DNA from: Allobosea sp. 67-29
Lineage (GTDB): Bacteria > Pseudomonadota > Alphaproteobacteria > Rhizobiales > Beijerinckiaceae
Reading direction: 5' to 3'
Assembly: GCF_001898115.1 (NCBI RefSeq)
Contig: NZ_MKSQ01000013.1
Location: forward strand, 54,414 to 118,413
Length of the DNA stretch: 64,000 nucleotides
Both the position numbers and the translations under genes were made by a program. The notes under the pieces are model-generated. The model was not told where the DNA came from. It worked only from the letters and a program-made list of their open reading frames with translations, and ran no database searches. Positions 28,554 through 37,396 of the stretch are shown here, piece by piece; position 1 is the stretch's first letter; each line of letters starts with the position of its first letter.

Positions 28554-28593
28554 CCCTGCGCCCTCAGGCACAACGGCAAGCCAGGGCGCAGGG
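28554..28593 (-). promoter_or_regulatory. Candidate 5'UTR hairpin overlapping the SD of the membrane protein gene
   Basis: Perfect 11-bp arms CCCTGCGCCCT (28554-28564) / AGGGCGCAGGG (28583-28593), loop 18 nt; on the minus strand the 3' arm runs into GGG-AACG-ATG. Confidence 0.5.
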
Positions 28594-28722
28594 TTCCGCA
28601 AGCGCGACGGTGCCGGCTCGCGAGCGCATCCCTGCGCCGCATGGCCGCCTCGGCGCCGCCGTCGATTGTTCGCCATGGCGTTCCATGCTCCAAGCGCCGG
28701 ATCCCTGCCGGAGTTCTCGCCC

Positions 28723-29355
28723 ATGCCCGAGATGACGACACTCGCGACCTTTGCCCTGATCGCGCTCGGCATGGTGCTCACGCCGGGGCCAAACATGATC
28801 TACCTGATATCGCGCTCGATCGCGCAGGGCAGGGCGGCGGGGCTGATCTCGCTCTGCGGCGTCATTCTCGGCTTCTTCGTCTACATGTTCTGCGCCGCGT
28901 TCGGCATCACGGCACTGCTTTTCGCGGTGCCTTATGCCTATGACGCGCTGCGGCTGGGCGGCGCCGCCTATCTGCTCTGGCTCGCCTGGCAGGCGGTGCG
29001 CCCCGGCGGCCGTTCGCCCTTCAATCTGCGTGACCTGCCGCATGACGGGCCGCGCAAGCTCTTCGCCATCGGGCTGCTGACCAGCCTGCTCAATCCGAAG
29101 ATCGCGATGCTCTATCTCGCCCTCCTGCCGCAGTTCATCGATCCCGCCGCCGGCCATGTGCTGAGCCAGTCGATCGTGCTGGGATTTACCCAGATCGTCA
29201 TCAGCGGCAGCGTCAATGCCTTGATCGCGATGGCCGCGGGCGGCATCGCGCTGTTCCTGAAGACGCGGCCGTTCTGGTCGCTGGTGCAGCGCTGGCTGAT
29301 GGGCACGGTGCTTGCCGGCTTTGCACTGCGCATGGCGATGGAAGCGCGGCGCTAG
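28723..29355 (+). CDS. LysE family translocator
   Basis: TFALIALGMVLTPGPNMIYLISRSIAQGRAAGLISLCGVILGFF; SLLNPKIAMLYLALLPQFI. Confidence 0.9.
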   Translation: MPEMTTLATFALIALGMVLTPGPNMIYLISRSIAQGRAAGLISLCGVILGFFVYMFCAAFGITALLFAVPYAYDALRLGGAAYLLWLAWQAVRPGGRSPFNLRDLPHDGPRKLFAIGLLTSLLNPKIAMLYLALLPQFIDPAAGHVLSQSIVLGFTQIVISGSVNALIAMAAGGIALFLKTRPFWSLVQRWLMGTVLAGFALRMAMEARR

Positions 29356-29372
29356 CCGCTTGCCGATTGCCG

Positions 29373-29939
29373 ATGAACGCTCTTGAAACAGCGGCGAGCG
29401 CCAGCCGGCCGAGCCTGCCGAACCTCTTCACCGGATTTCTCAAGATCGGACTGATGGGCTTCGGCGGCGTCGGCCCGGTGGCGCGCCACATCATCGTCGC
29501 GGAACGAAACTGGCTCGACGATCGCGCCTATGCCGAGCTCATGGGGCTCTGCCAGGCCTTGCCCGGCGCCAACACCGTCAATGCCGCGGTGATGCTGGGA
29601 GACCGCTTCCGCGGCGCGGCCGGCGCGCTGACCTGCGTCTTCGCCCTGATGGCGATGCCGCTGCTCTCGCTGGTCGCGATCGCGAACCTCTATGAGGCGG
29701 TTTCCGATCATCCGCTGGCGCAGGTCGCGCTGACCGGGGCCGCGGCCAGCGCCGCCGGCCTCATCCTCGGCACGGCGGCGCGCCTGCTCGCCAAGGCCGA
29801 CCTCGCCCGCTGGGCCTGGGTCATGGCGGCAGCCGCCTTTCTCGCCGTCGGGGTGCTGCGGCTGCCCATGCTGCCCAGCTTGCTGGTGCTCGTGCCTGTC
29901 GGCCTCGTCGCGGCCTCGCTCGGAGCGCGGCGCGTCTGA
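29373..29939 (+). CDS. Chromate transporter, half-size subunit 1
   Basis: LFTGFLKIGLMGFGGVGPVARHIIVAERNWLDDRAYAELMGLCQALPGANTVNAAVMLGDR (CHR domain). Confidence 0.9.
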   Translation: MNALETAASASRPSLPNLFTGFLKIGLMGFGGVGPVARHIIVAERNWLDDRAYAELMGLCQALPGANTVNAAVMLGDRFRGAAGALTCVFALMAMPLLSLVAIANLYEAVSDHPLAQVALTGAAASAAGLILGTAARLLAKADLARWAWVMAAAAFLAVGVLRLPMLPSLLVLVPVGLVAASLGARRV

Positions 29940-30478
29940 TGGAACGCGGCATCTTCGGCCAGCTCATCCTCACCTTCGGCACCATTTCGCTGATGGCGAT
30001 CGGCGGCGCCAACGCGGTCGTGCCAGAGGTCCATCGGCAGATCGTCGAAATCCTCGGCTGGATGGACGCGCCGACCTTCGCCCGGCTCTTCGCCATCGCC
30101 CAGACCGCGCCGGGGCCGAACGTCATGCTGGCCAGCATCGTCGGCTGGCATGTCGCCGGAACCAGCGGCCTGCTCGTCGCGACGGGGGCGATGCTGCTGC
30201 CGTCATCGGTGCTCGCGCTCGCCTGCAGCCGCGGTTTGCAGCGCTTCAGCGGCAACCGCGTCGTCAGGATCGTGACGTTGGCGCTGGTGCCGATCGCGCT
30301 CGGCCTGATGCTGGCGAGCGGCGCGGTCGCGGCGCTCGCGGCCGATGCCGGCCTCTTCGGCTTTGCGATCACGGCGGCCACGGCCGTCGTCACCTATCGC
30401 TCGAAGGTCAATCCGCTGGTGCCGATGGCGGTCGGCACGCTGGCGTACACGGCCGTCTGGGCCGCCGGCCTCGTCTGA
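29939..30478 (+). CDS. Chromate transporter, half-size subunit 2
   Basis: LILTFGTISLMAIGGANAVVPEVHRQIVEILGWMDAPTFARLFAIAQTAPGPNVMLASIVGW; start overlaps the stop of the upstream CHR gene. Confidence 0.9.
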   Translation: MERGIFGQLILTFGTISLMAIGGANAVVPEVHRQIVEILGWMDAPTFARLFAIAQTAPGPNVMLASIVGWHVAGTSGLLVATGAMLLPSSVLALACSRGLQRFSGNRVVRIVTLALVPIALGLMLASGAVAALAADAGLFGFAITAATAVVTYRSKVNPLVPMAVGTLAYTAVWAAGLV

Positions 30479-30597
30479 TGCCCGGATGCGACATGCAATG
30501 CGTGAATGGCGCCGCCGCCGCCATCCCTCATTGCCGCATGCAGCCCAGCCGCTAATCTGACGGCATTGTCCCATCCGGAACGAAGGCGAGTGAGCCG

Positions 30598-31806
30598 ATG
30601 AGCGCGTTGAGTCCCGAGGAACAGAAGGTCACGGAGTGGCTGGCGAACCGCAAGGAGGGCATGGTCGCTCTGCTGCGCGAACTGGTCGATACCGATTCGG
30701 GCTCCTACGACAAGGCCGGCGTCGATGCGGCCGGCGAGGTGGTCGCTCGCTTCCATCGCGCCAACGGGCTCGATGTCGAGATCGTGCCGGACAGCCGCTT
30801 CGGAGACGCCGTCAGGGCGCGCCTGCCCAACCCGGCGGCGAACGACCAGCGTCCCGTCCTGTTGCTCGGTCATCGCGACACCGTCTTCCCGCAGGGAGAG
30901 CCGACGCGCCGGCCCTTCACCATCAAGGGCTCGCGGGCCTATGGGCCCGGCGTCGCCGACATGAAGAGCGGGGTGGTTATTTCCGCTTTCGTCGCCGCCG
31001 CTTTCGCCGAATGCGGCGGCCTGGCTTCGCCGCTGCTGATGCTGACGACGAGCGACGAGGAAATCGGCTCGCCGTCGTCGCGTCCGGTGATCGAGGCGGC
31101 GGCGCGCGAGTCGCGCTGCGTCTTCAATGCGGAACCGAGCCGCCTCCCGGCCGGCACCGAATTCGCCAGGGATCACCGGCAATCCGTCACGAGCGGCCGC
31201 AAGGGCGGCGTCTTCATGCGGGCCGAGTTCACCGGCAAGCCGGCCCATTCCGGCGCCAATTACGAGAAGGGTGCCTCGGCCATCGTCGATCTCGGCATCA
31301 AGATTCCGAAGCTCCAGGGCCTCACCGATCTCGAGAAGGGCGTCACGGTCAATGTCGGCCTGATCGGTGGCGGCCAGACCGTCAACACCATCGCGCCCAG
31401 CGCCTGGTGCGAGATCGACCTGCGCTATGTCACCGCCGTCCAGCGCGACGAGATGGTCGGCAAGATCACGGCGATCGTCGAGACGCCCGAGGTGGCCGGC
31501 ACCAGTGCCGTGCTCTCGATCAAGGGCGAGTTCCTGCCGCTGGAGCGCTCGTCCGAATCGGCTGCGCTCTACGAGACCTATCGCGAGGCGGCTGCTGCTT
31601 TCGGCATCGGGGTCAATGCGGAATTCACCGGCGGCTGCGCCGATTCCGGCTTCACGGCGGCGCAGGGTACCCCGACGCTCTGCAGCGTCGGCCCGATCGG
31701 GGGCATGGCCCATACCCCGGACGAGTTCCTGGAGGTCGAGAGCATCGTCCCGGCCGCGCAGACGCTGGCGCTCGCCGTGATGCGCGCGGCCGCCAGGGTG
31801 GAATGA
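30598..31806 (+). CDS. M20 family metallopeptidase (glutamate carboxypeptidase-like)
   Basis: VLLLGHRDTVFP; YGPGVADMKSGVV; TTSDEEIGS; dimerisation-domain motif GKPAHSGANYEKGASAI. Confidence 0.9.
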   Translation: MSALSPEEQKVTEWLANRKEGMVALLRELVDTDSGSYDKAGVDAAGEVVARFHRANGLDVEIVPDSRFGDAVRARLPNPAANDQRPVLLLGHRDTVFPQGEPTRRPFTIKGSRAYGPGVADMKSGVVISAFVAAAFAECGGLASPLLMLTTSDEEIGSPSSRPVIEAAARESRCVFNAEPSRLPAGTEFARDHRQSVTSGRKGGVFMRAEFTGKPAHSGANYEKGASAIVDLGIKIPKLQGLTDLEKGVTVNVGLIGGGQTVNTIAPSAWCEIDLRYVTAVQRDEMVGKITAIVETPEVAGTSAVLSIKGEFLPLERSSESAALYETYREAAAAFGIGVNAEFTGGCADSGFTAAQGTPTLCSVGPIGGMAHTPDEFLEVESIVPAAQTLALAVMRAAARVE

Positions 31807-31813
31807 CCGGGCA

Positions 31814-32395
31814 CTAACGGGAGAGCAACGCGATCTTGCGGCTCAGCGACGGCTCGTCCTCGCTGAGCCGGTCGGTCAGAACATGCAGCCAGTTGAACCC
31901 GACCCAGAGTTCGAGCCGGTCGTCGATCTCTTCTGGCCCGATCTCGCCGCGTTCCGCCGCACGGACGAACATCCGGCGCGGTGACGCCAGCCGCTCCGGC
32001 ATGAATTTGAAACGTAAGGCCGCGAGCGCCGTCTCGCTGCTCTGCGCTTCAGCGATCAGCCCGCGGAAGACGCGCCCCGCCGCATCCTCGCGCCAGAAGC
32101 GCCAGAGGTCGCGGGTGTAGCGCAGCAGATCCTCGCGGAGCGAACCTTCGTCGGGGACCGGGATCGCCGCGTCCTTCTCGACGCCATAGATCGCGATGAA
32201 GAGCTCCGCCTTGTTAGGCCACCAGCGATAGATCGTCGGCTTGCCGGCACCGGCCCGGCGCGCGACCTCCTCGATCGAGAAGCCGGCATAGCCCTTCTCC
32301 GCCAGGAGTTCCCGCGCGGCCGCCTTGACCGCAGCCTCGGTTTCCGGGCTGCGCCTGGCGCCGATCGAGGCGCGCCGTCTCGGCTTGGGCTCCAT
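31814..32395 (-). CDS. TetR/AcrR family transcriptional regulator
   Basis: AARELLAEKGYAGFSIEEVARRAGAGKPTIYRWWPNKAELFIAIYG HTH; AGGTGG upstream of ATG 32395. Confidence 0.9.
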   Translation of the reverse strand: MEPKPRRRASIGARRSPETEAAVKAAARELLAEKGYAGFSIEEVARRAGAGKPTIYRWWPNKAELFIAIYGVEKDAAIPVPDEGSLREDLLRYTRDLWRFWREDAAGRVFRGLIAEAQSSETALAALRFKFMPERLASPRRMFVRAAERGEIGPEEIDDRLELWVGFNWLHVLTDRLSEDEPSLSRKIALLSR

Positions 32396-32437
32396 GGGCG
32401 TCCACCTCATTCGCTGCATCCTGCGCTTGACATAACG

Positions 32438-32477
32438 AAACGGCCCGTTTAGTTCAATCAATAGAAACGGAACGTTT
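32438..32477. promoter_or_regulatory. Candidate tandem TetR operators
   Basis: AAACGGCCCGTTT (32438-32450, perfect palindrome) and AAACGGAACGTTT (32465-32477, one mismatch), centres 27 bp apart, between divergent genes. Confidence 0.6.
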
Positions 32478-32496
32478 CGTTATATGGAGACCCCGG

Positions 32497-32718
32497 ATGA
32501 TCCGATTGTTCTTTGCGCGCTTCGCGTCGCGCCTGCGCTTTCTGGCCGTCGCTATCCTCGGCGCCTATGCCGCCATCAATCTGCTGCTGGCGGCCTTGAC
32601 GCCTTTCACGGCGGGCTGGTCCACCTTCGGCGTCACGGCTCTCGCGGTGCCACCCATGGTGCTGGCCATGGTCTATGGAGTGATCCCGATCGCCTTCCGC
32701 TTCGGAACGCCGCGCTGA
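32497..32718 (+). CDS. Small membrane protein (73 aa), likely TetR target
   Basis: MIRLFFARFASRLRFLAVAILGAYAAINLLLAALTPFTAGWSTFGVTALAVPPMVLAMVYGVIPIAFRFGTPR; divergent from tetR. Confidence 0.6.
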   Translation: MIRLFFARFASRLRFLAVAILGAYAAINLLLAALTPFTAGWSTFGVTALAVPPMVLAMVYGVIPIAFRFGTPR

Positions 32719-32739
32719 GTCGCGCGCCTCCTGGCCGTT

Positions 32740-34581
32740 TCAGAAGGCCTCCTCCCAATCGCGGCTGAGGCGCATCGCGCAGTTGATCATGCCCACCATG
32801 GAATAGGTCTGCGGAAAATTCCCCCACAGCTCCCCGGTCTTGAGATCGGCATCTTCCGACAATAGGCCGAAGCTGTTGCGCCGCTGCAGGATCCGCTCGA
32901 ACAACTCCTTGGCTTCGTCGCCGCGTCCGATCGCGTTCAGCGCGTCGACATACCAGAAGGCGCAGATCAGGAAGCCGGTATGCATGTAGCCGAAATCGTC
33001 CTGCGTGGCGTAGCGCAGCAGCAGGTCGCCACGCTTCAGGTCGCGCCCGATCGCCTCGACGGTGGCGACGAAACGGGCGTCGTCGGCCTTGACGAAGCCG
33101 AGCTCGGCTAGCAGCAGCAGCGTCGCATCGAGGTCTTCGCCGTCGAAGGTCGAGACGAAATGACCCTTGTGCTCGTTCCAGATGCGCTCGGAAATCACGC
33201 CCCGCAGGCGCTTGGCCTCGCTCTTCCAATAGTCCTTGCGGTCGGCTCGGCCGAGCGCCCCGGCGATGCGGGCGAGTCGATCGCAGGCAGCCCAGCACAT
33301 CACGCTCGAAAACGCATGGACCGCCTCCTTTTCACGGAGCTCCCAGGGCCCGGCATCGGGTTTGTCGAAGACGCCGAGAGCCAGCTCGCCCATGCGTTCG
33401 AGCTGGCCGAACAAGGTATCCTTGCCGGGCTGGATGAGGCGGCGGTCGAAGAAGGAATGCGTCGCCGCCAGCACGACCGCGCCATAGCCGTCGTTCTGGA
33501 TCTGCCCCGCGGCGCCGTTGCCGAAGCGCACCGGCCGGTGCCCCCGATAGCCGGTCAGGTGGCTCGCCTCGAACTCCGTCAGCGTTCCCCCGCGGGTGAT
33601 CGGATAGAGCGGCGGCAGATGTTCCGCGCCGCTTTCCGAGAACGAATCGACGATGTTGGTGATGAAGCCGAGATAGTCTTCCATCGTCCGGGTCGTGCCG
33701 AGCCGGTTCAGCGCGTGCACGACGAAATAGGCGTCGCGCAGCCAGCAATAGCGGTAGTCCCAGTTGCGCTGCGTGCCCGGGGCTTCCGGGATCGAGGTGG
33801 TCAGTGCGGCCACGATCGCGCCGGTCTCCTCGAACGAGCAGAGCTTCAGCGTGATCGCGGCCCGGATCACCGCCGTCTGGTACTCGAACGGGATCGAGAG
33901 CGAGCGGACCCAGTCCCGCCAATAGTCGGTCGTCTTGTCCAGAAATTCGCGCGAGGTCGTCTCGATCTCGGCGCGCAGCGCTTCGTCCGAGCCGATGAAG
34001 AACGAATAGTTGTGGTCGACCGCGAAGGGCGTGCCCTCGACGACATAGGAGAGCGGTGCATTGGTGGTCAGCCGAATGGTCTGGTCCGCGCCGACGAACC
34101 GCACATGGTTGGAGCCGCGGGTGATTTCATCCGGCTCCTCGCCGATGCCGAGACAGGGCTTCAGCAGTACGCGGATGCGGGGGCGGCCGGAGACGCGCCG
34201 CACCCGCCGCACGAGTTGCGGCGGGCGGAAGAAGCGTTCGTAGCGGACGAAGCGCGGGGCGAAGTCGAGGATCTCGATGGCGTTGCCCTGATCGTCGGAA
34301 AGCACCGATGAGAGGATCGCGGTGTTGTCGAGATAGCTCTGCTCGCAGCGCGTCATGCCGACGAGCTCGATGCCGAAGAACCCCTTTTCCAGCGCCTCGT
34401 CGCCGTCATCCGCCTCGTTGTTGATGAGCGAGCAGAAGACCGGATCCCGGTCGAAACGTGGAAAGCAGCCCCACACGATGCGGGCCCGGCGGTCGATGAG
34501 CGCGGCGATCGAGCAATTGCCGATGACGCCGAGGTCGAGCGAGGCGGAGTGGTGCCCCGCGGCCGTGGTCGTTACGGTCAT
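32740..34581 (-). CDS. Glycoside hydrolase family 15 protein (glucoamylase/trehalase-like)
   Basis: RNWDYRYCWLRDAYFVVHALNRLG and other GH15 motifs; adjacent to otsB. Confidence 0.9.
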   Translation of the reverse strand: MTVTTTAAGHHSASLDLGVIGNCSIAALIDRRARIVWGCFPRFDRDPVFCSLINNEADDGDEALEKGFFGIELVGMTRCEQSYLDNTAILSSVLSDDQGNAIEILDFAPRFVRYERFFRPPQLVRRVRRVSGRPRIRVLLKPCLGIGEEPDEITRGSNHVRFVGADQTIRLTTNAPLSYVVEGTPFAVDHNYSFFIGSDEALRAEIETTSREFLDKTTDYWRDWVRSLSIPFEYQTAVIRAAITLKLCSFEETGAIVAALTTSIPEAPGTQRNWDYRYCWLRDAYFVVHALNRLGTTRTMEDYLGFITNIVDSFSESGAEHLPPLYPITRGGTLTEFEASHLTGYRGHRPVRFGNGAAGQIQNDGYGAVVLAATHSFFDRRLIQPGKDTLFGQLERMGELALGVFDKPDAGPWELREKEAVHAFSSVMCWAACDRLARIAGALGRADRKDYWKSEAKRLRGVISERIWNEHKGHFVSTFDGEDLDATLLLLAELGFVKADDARFVATVEAIGRDLKRGDLLLRYATQDDFGYMHTGFLICAFWYVDALNAIGRGDEAKELFERILQRRNSFGLLSEDADLKTGELWGNFPQTYSMVGMINCAMRLSRDWEEAF

Positions 34582-34583
34582 GG

Positions 34584-35411
34584 TCAGTCCTGGTTCGTCG
34601 CGGCGAAGCTGTCGGCGGAAAGACGGCCGGTTTCGGCAGCCTCGAGAAGAATGTGGCGCAGCGCCGTCGGCGACGCCAGCCGCAGCGCGGCATGGCTCTC
34701 GCGGTCACGTCCGATCCGCACGGACAGTCCTCCCATCGCGTTGACGGCCTTGAAGCCGTCCTCGTCGGTGATGTCGTCGCCGATGAACACCGGCCGGCGG
34801 CCGGCATAGGCGGGTGTCTCCATCAGCCAACCGATGGCGCTGCCCTTGCTGGCCCCCGCCGGAACCAGCTCTGCGACCGACTTGCCTTCCTGCAGACGCA
34901 TCCCGGGGCCCATTGCCGCCGCTGTCCTGCGCATCAGCGCCAGCGCCTCGTCCTGCAGCGAGGGGGCGAGGCGCCAATGCAGCGCCACCGATACCCGCTT
35001 GTCCTCGACGATGATGCCGACATGGCTGTTGGCAAAGCGGACCAGATCCCGCACGGCCTCATGCAGGCTGCCCGGGGCCTCCGATTGGGCCCGCAGTTCG
35101 CCGCCGACCCGGATCTGCGCGCCATGAAGCCCGGCGATGTCGAAGACATGCGGGGCGAGCATCGTATCGAGGAAGGCGATCGGGCGGCCGGAGACGAGCG
35201 CGAGCGCGCCGCCGAGCCTGTTCCGCAAAGCCTCGAGCGCGGGCGCGACACGGCGGTCGAGCTTCACGTCTTCCGGCGAAGGCGCGATTTCGACAAGCGT
35301 ACCGTCGAAGTCCAGAAAGAGAGCGATCTGCTCCTGATCTGGAACGATATTGCGCAAGCCGTAGGCAGATTCTGGCTCTATCAAGGTCGTCATCGCTGTG
35401 TATCTGGGCAA
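34584..35411 (-). CDS. otsB: Trehalose-6-phosphate phosphatase
   Basis: HAD motif ALFLDFDGTLVEIAPSPEDV; PVFIGDDITDEDGFKAVN. Confidence 0.93.
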   Translation of the reverse strand: MPRYTAMTTLIEPESAYGLRNIVPDQEQIALFLDFDGTLVEIAPSPEDVKLDRRVAPALEALRNRLGGALALVSGRPIAFLDTMLAPHVFDIAGLHGAQIRVGGELRAQSEAPGSLHEAVRDLVRFANSHVGIIVEDKRVSVALHWRLAPSLQDEALALMRRTAAAMGPGMRLQEGKSVAELVPAGASKGSAIGWLMETPAYAGRRPVFIGDDITDEDGFKAVNAMGGLSVRIGRDRESHAALRLASPTALRHILLEAAETGRLSADSFAATNQD

Positions 35412-35589
35412 GGAAGGCGGCAGAAGAACGGCCGCCCAGCCCGATAATCCTTTCTTCTCACAATTTGCAGGGCGTCGCCCCGGAAATTTCGTCGCTGGGG
35501 TTGTCTGAATCTACTGGATGCCTAACATGCGGGACACGATTTCACCGCAAGGCCGCCACTGCTTCGCCACGCCCCCGGCCCTGCATCAC

Positions 35590-35615
35590 GGAAACATTAC
35601 GCCTTTCGCGGCGTT
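35590..35615 (+). promoter_or_regulatory. Candidate EcfG (general stress sigma) promoter upstream of otsA
   Basis: GGAAA-N17-CGTT at 35590-35615, one mismatch to the GGAAC / CGTT consensus, 58 nt upstream of ATG 35674. Confidence 0.4.
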
Positions 35616-35673
35616 CTGTTCCTGCCGCCGGTGGCGAAAATCGGGCGGCCTTCCCTCGGAGAATTCGTCGCCT

Positions 35674-37218
35674 ATGCGTCTCGTCGTCGTTTCGAACCGC
35701 GTCACCATTCCCGATCGTCATGAGAAGGCGACGGCCGGTGGCCTGGCGGTGGCTCTGCGCGAGGCGCTGGAGAAGCATGGCGGCCTCTGGTTCGGCTGGA
35801 GCGGAGTGGTAGGAGCCGCCCGCCAGGTTCGCGAAATGCAACGCGGCAACGTCACCTATGCCGTGACGGATCTCAGCGAGGCCGAGCGCGAGAGCTACTA
35901 TCTCGGCTTCTCGAACCGGGCGCTCTGGCCGATCATGCACTATCGGCTCGGGCTGACCGAGTTCCAGCGCGACGACTACATGGGCTATCTCGGCGTCAAC
36001 CGGCGCTTCGCCCGCGAACTGTCGGCGATGCTCAGGCCCGACGACGTGATCTGGATCCATGACTATCACCTCATCCCGCTGGCCGCCGAGTTGCGCCGCC
36101 GGGGCGTGACCAATCGCATCGGATATTTCCATCATATCCCCTGGCCTTCGGCCGACACGCTGACGGCGCTCCCGTTCAGCGCCACGCTCGTGCGGACGCT
36201 CGCCGCCTACGATCTCGTCGGAATGCAGACGGCTCCGGATGTCCGCAATCTGGTCGATTGCCTCGTGACGATGTGCGGCGCCGTCTCGGACGGGCGGCGC
36301 GTGCGGCTCGGGGTGCGTGAAACGGCGGTGCAGGCCTTCCCGATCGGGATCGATGTCGAGGCCTTCCGTCGTCTGGCCTCTGCCTCGGTGAGGCAGGCGG
36401 CCACGCCGTTGCGGGCGACGCGCGAATCGCTGGGCGAGCGCAAGCTGGTGATCGGCGTCGACCGGCTGGACTACTCCAAGGGTATCGTCCAGCGCCTCGA
36501 GGCTTTCGGCCAGTTCCTGCGCAGTCATCCGGACGAGCGCGGCCGGGTCAGCCTGCTGCAGATCGCGCCGCCGTCCCGCAGCGACGTGCCGGAATACGCC
36601 GAGCTCGACCGCATGTCCGACGAGGTAGCCGGTCGGCTCAACGCGCAGCTCGGCGAATTCGACTGGACGCCGATCCGCGTCGTCAAGAAGGCCTATTCGC
36701 GCACGGCGCTGGCCGGCTTCTATCGCCGCGCCCAGGTCGGGCTGGTCACGCCGATGCGGGACGGCATGAACCTCGTCGCCAAGGAGTATGTCGCGGCCCA
36801 GAATCCAGCCGACCCCGGTGTGCTCGTGCTGTCGCGCTTTGCCGGTGCCGCCCAGCAGCTTTCCGAGGCCCTGATCGTCAACCCCTACGATACCCACGAG
36901 GTCGCCGAGGCGATCCGCACCGCGCTGGCCATGCCGAAAAGCGAGCGCATACGCCGGTTCGAGCTGCTCTATGGCGCCATCGAGAACAGCGGTATCCACT
37001 GGTGGACGCAGCGCTATCTGGATGCGCTCACAGGTAACCGCGCGCCGGACGAGGCAGCCGAATTGCCGCCCAAGGCTAAGGCGCCGCCGAAGCGTGGAAG
37101 CCGCAAGACAGATCCCGCGGGACCGGAGCGCGGCGAGGGAACGGGCCGCGCGCCTGGAGGCGCTCGGAAGCGTAGCGTTGCCTCCGACGACGGCTCCCAT
37201 CTGACGCTCGTCCGGTGA
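35674..37218 (+). CDS. otsA: Trehalose-6-phosphate synthase
   Basis: [42 protein letters not shown]-like [35 protein letters not shown]. Confidence 0.95.
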   Translation: MRLVVVSNRVTIPDRHEKATAGGLAVALREALEKHGGLWFGWSGVVGAARQVREMQRGNVTYAVTDLSEAERESYYLGFSNRALWPIMHYRLGLTEFQRDDYMGYLGVNRRFARELSAMLRPDDVIWIHDYHLIPLAAELRRRGVTNRIGYFHHIPWPSADTLTALPFSATLVRTLAAYDLVGMQTAPDVRNLVDCLVTMCGAVSDGRRVRLGVRETAVQAFPIGIDVEAFRRLASASVRQAATPLRATRESLGERKLVIGVDRLDYSKGIVQRLEAFGQFLRSHPDERGRVSLLQIAPPSRSDVPEYAELDRMSDEVAGRLNAQLGEFDWTPIRVVKKAYSRTALAGFYRRAQVGLVTPMRDGMNLVAKEYVAAQNPADPGVLVLSRFAGAAQQLSEALIVNPYDTHEVAEAIRTALAMPKSERIRRFELLYGAIENSGIHWWTQRYLDALTGNRAPDEAAELPPKAKAPPKRGSRKTDPAGPERGEGTGRAPGGARKRSVASDDGSHLTLVR

Positions 37219-37396
37219 AGCGTGAATGTGATGGCACCGGCCCTGGAGGGTATCGGATGCCGCTAGCTTTGTCGGCGCCCCTTGCCGAAGGCGGGCTTTC
37301 GTCGCTAGAAGGCGCAATGATCCGGGTGGGCGACTCAGGGTCTGGACAGGCATCGTATCGTCGATGGCTGAGGAGGCGGGCGGAGGGCTGAGATCG

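Noticed and set aside
29373-30478. Frameshifted single chromate transporter
   Set aside because: Each half has its own start and stop overlap, typical of natural paired short-chain CHR genes.
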